A DNA stretch of 64,000 nucleotides from NCBI GenBank assembly GCA_022710725.1, contig JAKLGK010000005.1:220347-284346 (forward strand), given 5' to 3'. The position numbers and the translations under genes are program-made. Position 1 is the first letter of the stretch. Every line of letters begins with the position of its first letter. Below are positions 56,853 through 64,000 of this stretch, piece after piece. Below the pieces are notes generated by a model. That model searched no databases. It was not told the origin of the DNA and saw only the letters and a list, made by a program, of their open reading frames with translations. The stretch is from Verrucomicrobiota bacterium. Lineage in GTDB: Bacteria; Verrucomicrobiota; Kiritimatiellia; CAIQIC01; JAGNIJ01.

Positions 56853-57824
56853 TCACTCCATCATCGACAGCGTCGCCGCGCCGATGACGCCGGCGTCGTT
56901 GCCCAACTCCGCGGGCTTGACCACGATCCGCTCCGCGAACACCGGGCTCAACCGCTCGGTCAGGTGCCGGCGCAGCGGGTCGAACAGGATCGCCCCGCTC
57001 TGGGCGATGCCGCCTCCGATGATGAACGCCTGCGGCTGAATGAGGTAGGCAACCGACGCGAAGGCCGCCGCCAGGCAATCGGCCATGAAGTCGAAAAGCT
57101 CCAGCGCCAGCGCATCGCCCTGGCCAGCCGCCTTCGCGATCAGTTCGACCGTGATCGCCGAGAGGTCGCCCTGCGCCAGTTCGCGGATCAGCGATGCGCG
57201 GCCCTGCTGGAGGGCCTGAACGACGCGCTCCACCAGGCGCCGGTTGCCGACATACTGCTCCAGGCCGCCGCGGCCCTGCGGAGACTTGACCCCGTCCATC
57301 CGGATCGGGACGTGCCCGATCTCGCCGGCCATCGAGTAGGCGCCGCGGTACAACTGGTTGTTGATGACGATGCCGCCGCCGACGCCCGTGCCCAAGGTGA
57401 CGAACACGGCGTGCTGATAGGCGCGGCCCGCCCCGTACGTGCACTCGCCCAGGGCCATCACGTTGACGTCGTTATCCACCCGCACGTGCAGATGGAACCG
57501 CTCCTCGATCCTCGGCGCGAGATGGACGTTGGTCCAGCCCGGCACGTTGGCCAGGTCGTAAATGAAACCTCGCTCGAAATCCACGAAACCGGGCACCCCG
57601 ACGCCAATACCGGCCAACGGCGCGTCCGCAGGGGCCTTCTTGTCCTTCAACTGCTCCAGTCCCCGGCCCACGGCGTCGAGCCAGCCGTCGAGGCCGGGCG
57701 CATCCTTCGTCGGGATCTTCGCGCGGGCCTTGATCTCGCCGCGCTCGCTGACGAGGGCCATCTTGATGAAGGTCCCGCCGAAATCCACGCCGATGGCGTG
57801 GCGGATGCTGGTGGCGTCTTTCAT
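56853..57824 (-). CDS. ROK-family sugar kinase lacking the zinc-binding cysteines
   Basis: 323 residues. ROK signatures are G-V-D-F-G-G-T-F-I-K at the start (ATP site), V-D-N-D-V-N-V-M-A-L-G-E (catalytic Asp), G-T-G-V-G-G-G-I and A-G-E-I-G-H. Next to that His, ROK kinases normally have C-x-C-G-x-x-G-C for zinc; here the stretch reads K-S-P-Q-G-R-G-G-L-E with no Cys. Glucokinase or N-acetyl-sugar kinase activity is the family role, but the missing zinc site makes the substrate and fold stability uncertain. The ATG overlaps the TatD stop (ATGA). It is the last gene of the hppA-side cluster. Confidence 0.85.
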   Translation of the reverse strand: MKDATSIRHAIGVDFGGTFIKMALVSERGEIKARAKIPTKDAPGLDGWLDAVGRGLEQLKDKKAPADAPLAGIGVGVPGFVDFERGFIYDLANVPGWTNVHLAPRIEERFHLHVRVDNDVNVMALGECTYGAGRAYQHAVFVTLGTGVGGGIVINNQLYRGAYSMAGEIGHVPIRMDGVKSPQGRGGLEQYVGNRRLVERVVQALQQGRASLIRELAQGDLSAITVELIAKAAGQGDALALELFDFMADCLAAAFASVAYLIQPQAFIIGGGIAQSGAILFDPLRRHLTERLSPVFAERIVVKPAELGNDAGVIGAATLSMME

Positions 57825-58606
57825 GATCTCGCTCCGAGGAAAAGCCTCTCCGCGTTTGCCGTGGTACTATGCTCGATGAGTTCGAGGCTGTCATTTCGAA
57901 TTTTCGCGAGCACCTCGGCCACGGGCACGACCCAGGCCGGCTCGTTGCGCTTCCCGCGATGAGGCACAGGCGCTAGGAATGGCGTGTCGGTCTCGATCAG
58001 CAGGCGGTCCCCCGGGATGCCCCGAGCCACTTCGCGCAGCGGATCGGCGTTACGGAAGGTGAGGATGCCACTGAAGCTGATCATCAGGCCCAGGTCGAGG
58101 AGCCGGGCCGCGAATTCCGCGCTGCCGGTGAAGCAATGCAGCACGCCGACCCGCTCCGGATCGCCGGGCCAGGCCCGGGCATGGTCGCCCAAAAGCGCCA
58201 GCGTGTCGGCGTCCGCCTCCCGGCTGTGCACGATCACGGGTAGCCGGCGGCGTCGGGCCATCTCCAACTGCGCGGCCAGCAGCGTCTTCTGGGCGGCGGC
58301 CGTTTCCGGCTCGTAATGATAGTCCAGCCCGATCTCGCCGAGCGCTACGACGCCAGGCCGGGCCAGGTCCGCCTCAAGCCGGGGCAGGGAGGGCGCAGCG
58401 GATGCCTGGTCGCGATCGAATCCCAGGGCGGCGAACACGCGGCCGGGCCATTCTGCCAAGGCCTCCAGCGCGGCGCGGTTGGTGTCCGGCGAGCCTCCGA
58501 CGGCAAGGACGCGCCCCACCCGGGCGGCTTCTGCGCGGTCGAGGGCCGCGCGGGCCTCTGCCGGATCGGCGAACGCGTCGAAGTGGGCGTGCGTGTCGAA
58601 GAACAT
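57821..58606 (-). CDS. TatD-family metal-dependent deoxyribonuclease
   Basis: 261 residues, a TIM-barrel with the TatD order of metal ligands: D-T-H-A-H at the start, A-L-G-E-I-G-L-D-Y-H-Y, P-V-I-V-H-S-R-E-A, H-C-F-T-G and I-E-T-D-T-P-F-L-A-P. It is a 3'-5' DNase/hydrolase linked to DNA repair. The start ATG shares its last base with the stop of the TIGR03790 gene (TGATG), and its stop overlaps the ROK ATG. Upstream in-frame sequence is Arg-rich and was not used. Confidence 0.9.
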   Translation of the reverse strand: MFFDTHAHFDAFADPAEARAALDRAEAARVGRVLAVGGSPDTNRAALEALAEWPGRVFAALGFDRDQASAAPSLPRLEADLARPGVVALGEIGLDYHYEPETAAAQKTLLAAQLEMARRRRLPVIVHSREADADTLALLGDHARAWPGDPERVGVLHCFTGSAEFAARLLDLGLMISFSGILTFRNADPLREVARGIPGDRLLIETDTPFLAPVPHRGKRNEPAWVVPVAEVLAKIRNDSLELIEHSTTANAERLFLGARS

Positions 58607-60225
58607 CAGGAACCGGGAGTCAGGGATGGCGATTCGGCCGGCGCGTCTTCTTCGAGGCGGCCCGTTTCCAGCCAAGGGAGCACGACGCTGTCCTTCCAGC
58701 GCCCGCGCAGCGTCTGCTCCAGGGCGTCGGCTTCCGTCGTACGGTTCAGCACGCGCAGGATCCGGAGCGCCAGGGCGCCCGCCCGCACGGCGGTATCGGC
58801 CGTGGCGGCCTGCTCGGCGACCGCCCGGTATTCCTCCGCGGCCTCCGGGAAGAGATCGTTGCGGGCGTACAACTCAGCCAATTTTTCGCGGAGGATCGGG
58901 CTCCCGGTTTCGGCCAGCCAGCGGCGGCATAGCCCCAGGCCGATGTTGAAACGGCCGGCGCGGACCAGCTGGTTGACCGCGCGCGCGCGGGCCCAGTCCG
59001 TTGCCGGAGCGCTCTCTTCCCCGGGCACGTGGCGGAAGGGCCGATAGAGCGGGTCCCCGACGACGGTAACCTGCCAGGAGAGCACGGGCTGCGCCAGGTA
59101 GGCGCTCTCGCCGAACGTCAGGCCGCGGCACAGCCGGTCGATGAAGACGGACAGGTGGGGCGTAAGGTTGAGCAGCGGCTCGCCCACGCAACCCATGCTG
59201 GCGGAGGCGCCGGCCGCCAGGAGCGGGCCGGTCCAGTGCTCGGCAGGCGTGCGGAGCTTTTCCGCGCTGGTCGAATGAATATGATAGGCGACCGCTCCCG
59301 GCTCGAAGCGGAATCCCGGCTGCAGGAACGGCCCCGTCGCATTCTCGTTGTACCAGCCCAGGTACACGGCGGCCTGTTCCATCGGGAAGGCGGGCCCCCA
59401 GACGGGTTCAGCCGAGTCCTGCACGACATCGAGCCCCTCGCGCAGCAGGCGCTCCGCCGCCTCCGACAGCCAGAAATCGCCGAGGGCGTAGGACCCGTGA
59501 GCGAGCCCGCGCCCGTCCACGTAGGCGCGGCCTTCGAGCCCCCGGGCCTCGGCCGTCCGGGCGTCGTCGATCATCCGCCGCACGGTGGCGGCGTCCGGTC
59601 CGTCCAGCCGGGCCGCGATCAGGATCAGGGCGGCGGACGGCGGGGCGTCGGCCTCGTTCATCTGGTTGAACAGGGGGTTCGGGTACGGGCCGCGGATCGG
59701 GTAGTCGGCGTTCAGCAGCAGGGCCAGTTCGGAATCCACGGCGGCCGCGTCCTTGAGATCGAACCGGCGCAGCCGGTTGGCGATGGCCTCGCCGATCCGC
59801 CAGCGGGTGTCGGCGATGCGCACCGGCACGCCGTACATGGAGACCACGTACCGTATCGAGGTGGACAGCGTCTGCCACTCGCTCTCGTGGCGGCGCACGG
59901 AATCCGAAGGGCGCCGCACCTGTTCGATCAGCCGGCGCTCGCGCAGGAACGCCAGCAGCGGGTCGCGGAGGCGGACTTCGTAGACCTCCCGCATGAGGGT
60001 CTCGCCGGCGGGCAGGTCGAGCGCGCACAGGCGGTCCGCGGGGATCCCCCGGGCCTGCATGTAGTGGCGCGCCAGTTCGACCGATTCGGGGACGCGGCGG
60101 TTGGCCAGCACGACCGTCCGCAGGGCGGGGTCGTCCGCCCGGGCGGCACAGGCCAGCAGCGCCAGGGCCAAGGAAAAGAGCCGGGCGTCGCGGCTCTCCA
60201 GGACGCCCGGCCCCTTTGTCCGCAT
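58606..60225 (-). CDS. TIGR03790-family protein, secreted
   Basis: 539 residues: a signal peptide (about 15-31), then the TIGR03790 pattern [34 protein letters not shown] and [12 protein letters not shown]. The last 120 residues form TPR-like helices ([11 protein letters not shown]). The family is known mainly from planctomycetes, myxobacteria and other complex bacteria and has no assigned function. It follows hppA after nine bases and couples to TatD. Confidence 0.8.
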   Translation of the reverse strand: MRTKGPGVLESRDARLFSLALALLACAARADDPALRTVVLANRRVPESVELARHYMQARGIPADRLCALDLPAGETLMREVYEVRLRDPLLAFLRERRLIEQVRRPSDSVRRHESEWQTLSTSIRYVVSMYGVPVRIADTRWRIGEAIANRLRRFDLKDAAAVDSELALLLNADYPIRGPYPNPLFNQMNEADAPPSAALILIAARLDGPDAATVRRMIDDARTAEARGLEGRAYVDGRGLAHGSYALGDFWLSEAAERLLREGLDVVQDSAEPVWGPAFPMEQAAVYLGWYNENATGPFLQPGFRFEPGAVAYHIHSTSAEKLRTPAEHWTGPLLAAGASASMGCVGEPLLNLTPHLSVFIDRLCRGLTFGESAYLAQPVLSWQVTVVGDPLYRPFRHVPGEESAPATDWARARAVNQLVRAGRFNIGLGLCRRWLAETGSPILREKLAELYARNDLFPEAAEEYRAVAEQAATADTAVRAGALALRILRVLNRTTEADALEQTLRGRWKDSVVLPWLETGRLEEDAPAESPSLTPGS

Positions 60226-60234
60226 GGCCGATCC

Positions 60235-62361
<2,127 letters not shown>

Positions 62362-62430
62362 GTGAATCTCCTTATTATTCTGGCAAAACAGGCTATATTC
62401 CCGGCCGGATACCTGACCGGACGGGCCGAC

Positions 62431-62459
62431 ACTCTAGGGGGCCGGCCCCGCGGTGTCAA
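62431..62459 (-). promoter_or_regulatory. sigma70-type promoter for hppA
   Basis: Perfect -35 TTGACA on the minus strand (62459-62454), 17 bases, -10 TAGAGT (62436-62431). The leader would be about 60 bases with GC-rich hairpin potential (62400-62430). Confidence 0.55.
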
Positions 62460-62534
62460 TCCCGCAGGCGGAGGCCGAAAAAGGTTGCATCCGCCGCCGG
62501 AACCCGGGAGAAGGGAAGGGCGCGGAGCAAACCC

Positions 62535-63320
62535 ATGCTGAAACTGAAACTCGACAGGCCCCTGGTCGTCTTCGACATCGAATCCACCGGGACCAACAAG
62601 AAGGCGGACCGGCTGATCGACCTGGCCGTGGTCAAGTTCTGGCCCGACGGGCGCGCCGAATCGTTCGCGTTCCGCGTGAACCCCGAGCGGCCCATCCCGC
62701 CGGAGTCCACGGAGATCCACGGCATCACGGACGAGATGGTCAAGGATTGTCCGACCTTCCAGCAGATCGCGCCCCGCGTCATGGACGTGTTCCGTGGCTG
62801 CGACCTGGCCGGCTACAACATCCTCGGGTTCGACATCCCGCTGCTGACCGAGGAATTCACCCGCGCCGGCCTGGTGTTCGACACCCAGGCCTGCCGCGTG
62901 CTGGACGCCCAGCGGATCTTCCACAAGAAGGTGCCGCGCGACCTGCCGGCCGCGCTGGCCTACTACTGCGGCGAGATGCACCTCGACGCGCACGACGCCA
63001 TGGCGGACGTCCAGGCCACCGTCCGCGTGCTGGAGGGCCAGTTCGAGCGTTACGCGGACCTGCCCCGGGACATGGAGCGCCTGGACGAGTTCTGCAATCC
63101 GCGGCATCCCGACTGGGTGGACCGGTCGGGCAAGTTCAAGTGGGTGGGCCGCGAGGCGGTGATCAACTTCGGCAAGAAGCAGGGGACGCCGCTTGCCGAG
63201 ATCGCCCGGACGGATCCCGGTTTTCTCAAGTGGATGCTGAAAAGCGACTTCGCGCCGGACGCGCTGGAGATCGCGAAGAACGCGCTCGAGGGCAAGTTGC
63301 CGCGGCCGCCGGGCGGGTGA
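62535..63320 (+). CDS. DEDDh 3'-5' exonuclease (DnaQ/DNA polymerase III epsilon-like)
   Basis: 261 residues. The DEDDh residues are D-I-E-S-T (first Asp and Glu), Y-N-I-L-G-F-D (second Asp) and H-D-A-M-A-D-V (His and last Asp). Fold and length of the exonuclease (about 1-180) fit proofreading subunits, but the extra 80 residues at the end (I-N-F-G-K-K-Q-G-T-P...W-M-L-K-S-D-F) resemble the tail of DnaQ-like exonucleases in PVC bacteria. No clamp-binding motif is obvious. It is divergent from hppA and convergent with the NifU-like gene. Confidence 0.88.
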   Translation: MLKLKLDRPLVVFDIESTGTNKKADRLIDLAVVKFWPDGRAESFAFRVNPERPIPPESTEIHGITDEMVKDCPTFQQIAPRVMDVFRGCDLAGYNILGFDIPLLTEEFTRAGLVFDTQACRVLDAQRIFHKKVPRDLPAALAYYCGEMHLDAHDAMADVQATVRVLEGQFERYADLPRDMERLDEFCNPRHPDWVDRSGKFKWVGREAVINFGKKQGTPLAEIARTDPGFLKWMLKSDFAPDALEIAKNALEGKLPRPPGG

Positions 63321-63323
63321 GCT

Positions 63324-63545
63324 TCAATCCACGCGTTCGACCGACAGCTCCGGGTTGACCACTTCCCGCAACTGCGTCTCGATGCCCTGGTGGAGCGTCA
63401 TCAGCGCCCCGGGACAGCCTCGGCAGGCGCCGAGGAGCTTCAACTGGACCACCTTGTCCCGAAGGGCCACGAATTCCACGTCGCCTCCGTGGGACTGGAT
63501 GTAGGGGCGGATCTGCTCGATGTAGGCCTTGACCTGTTCTTCCAT
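63324..63545 (-). CDS. NifU C-terminal domain (Nfu-type) iron-sulfur scaffold
   Basis: 73 residues, a stand-alone NifU-C domain: I-E-Q-I-R-P-Y-I-Q-S-H-G-G-D-V-E-F-V at the start and the cluster-binding C-R-G-C-P-G-A near residue 42-48. Such proteins carry [4Fe-4S] or [2Fe-2S] clusters to apo-enzymes; radical SAM and molybdenum-hydroxylase proteins in this window would be users. AAGG before the ATG at 63545 decides the start over an in-frame upstream extension. The 169 bases to the next gene show two short inverted repeats (for example CCCC-N7-GGGG at 63577-63591) and no gene. Confidence 0.88.
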   Translation of the reverse strand: MEEQVKAYIEQIRPYIQSHGGDVEFVALRDKVVQLKLLGACRGCPGALMTLHQGIETQLREVVNPELSVERVD

Positions 63546-63714
63546 GGGCAACCTTTCGCGTTTGGCCTGAACATTCCCCATCGCGAGGGGATATGCAAGC
63601 CGGGTTTTTCCACGCCGATTCCACATTCTCTTGCTTTTGCTCGAAAGAGAAACAGTCCATGAGCGCGAGCCTGGTTGCGGGGACGACGGGACCGTGGGAG
63701 TTCCGGGACGAGCA

Positions 63715-64000
63715 CTACCGTTGCCGCGGCCGAAAGCGCAGGGTCACGGGCGTATTCAGCGGCGGCACGAGCTTGTCGTTCACGACCAGGATCTCGTCGT
63801 TGGAGCCGGCGGGATCGCCGATGTTCACGATGGCCCAGGGATCCCAGTAGGTGACCACGAGGCTCTCCTCGGCCAGGGCCTTGAATTCGCCGTCCTCGAA
63901 CATCGAGCCGGTGAACAGCCAGGGGATCTGCTTGAGAGGCCGGTTCCTCTCCACGTTCCGGATGAACCGCTCGGCCGGCAGCGAGCGCCGCTTGCCCTTG
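63715..64000 (-). CDS. YdjY-like domain protein, C-terminal part, truncated by the window edge
   Basis: The frame is open from base 64000 to the stop at 63715-63717, so the beginning lies outside; a GTG at 63954 is internal. Visible motifs are P-W-L-F-T-G-S-M-F-E-D-G, E-S-L-V-V-T-Y-W-D-P-W-A-I-V-N and a final P-V-T-L-R-F-R-P. The W-x-F-x-G-S pattern with a following acidic and aromatic stretch resembles the YdjY domain found in planctomycetal secreted proteins. The assignment is by eye and tentative. Confidence 0.55.
   Translation of the reverse strand, partial: KGKRRSLPAERFIRNVERNRPLKQIPWLFTGSMFEDGEFKALAEESLVVTYWDPWAIVNIGDPAGSNDEILVVNDKLVPPLNTPVTLRFRPRQR

Overview
The window is GC-rich bacterial chromosome, densely packed with about 48 protein genes on both strands. 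I see no rRNA, tRNA, CRISPR array, transposase or phage genes. The gene families point to the PVC superphylum, most likely a Kiritimatiellota- or Verrucomicrobiota-like bacterium. The markers are a 2,850-residue secreted amylase with thrombospondin-type-3 (D-x-D-x-D-G) spacers, a DUF1573 protein, a TIGR03790-family protein, a very long CusA-type pump, a membrane pyrophosphatase and a bacterial serpin. The phylum call is inference; no marker gene was compared with a database.

Layout. 1-2.8 kb: the end of an M28 peptidase, then a minus-strand operon with four-base overlaps (SGNH hydrolase, DUF1573, rhodanese, MauE/DoxX). 2.9-12 kb: a Ser/Thr kinase, poly(A) polymerase/CCA transferase pcnB, cvpA-dnaG and smc. 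12.2-16.8 kb: a small monooxygenase, a sigma factor followed by a serpin, and a sugar nucleotidyltransferase-kinase fusion resembling MurU plus AmgK. 16.9-21 kb: purM-purH, a secreted unknown and an RluB-type pseudouridine synthase. 21-26 kb: a three-subunit molybdenum hydroxylase operon preceded by a B12-type radical SAM gene. 26-28.7 kb: a sigma54 activator and an odd lipoprotein. 28.7-37.2 kb: the giant GH13 plus GH57-like amylase. 37.4-44.8 kb: a CPBP protease, menA, a membrane protein, the S41 protease prc, two unknowns and an amidohydrolase. 44.8-51.9 kb: the copper operon csoR-cusCBA with a textbook CsoR operator. 52-56.5 kb: hsp20-lon-LolA-like-zinc ribbon operon. 56.9-62.4 kb: hppA, TIGR03790, TatD and ROK kinase. 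62.5-64 kb: a DEDDh exonuclease, a NifU-like protein and a truncated YdjY-like gene.

How genes work together. Many neighbours share four-base start/stop overlaps (ATGA or GTGA), which implies translational coupling in the SGNH-DUF1573, Mo-hydroxylase, cus, hsp20-lon and TatD-ROK groups. Starch use is represented by the giant amylase, with a LacI-type palindrome upstream, and by a ROK sugar kinase elsewhere. Protein quality control is represented by hsp20 and lon, with prc and the CPBP protease elsewhere.

Most noteworthy are: (1) two AT-rich intergenic islands near 39.1 kb and 56.65 kb, each built from two copies of a palindrome with the shared core CACACTT-N4-AAGTGTG; (2) the GH13/GH57-like chimeric amylase; (3) the nucleotidyltransferase-kinase fusion; (4) a sigma54 activator whose start codon lies in a run of overlapping palindromes; (5) two apparently leaderless genes sharing a TTGGTT -35 box; (6) a sigma factor and an Arg-P1 serpin in one transcription unit.
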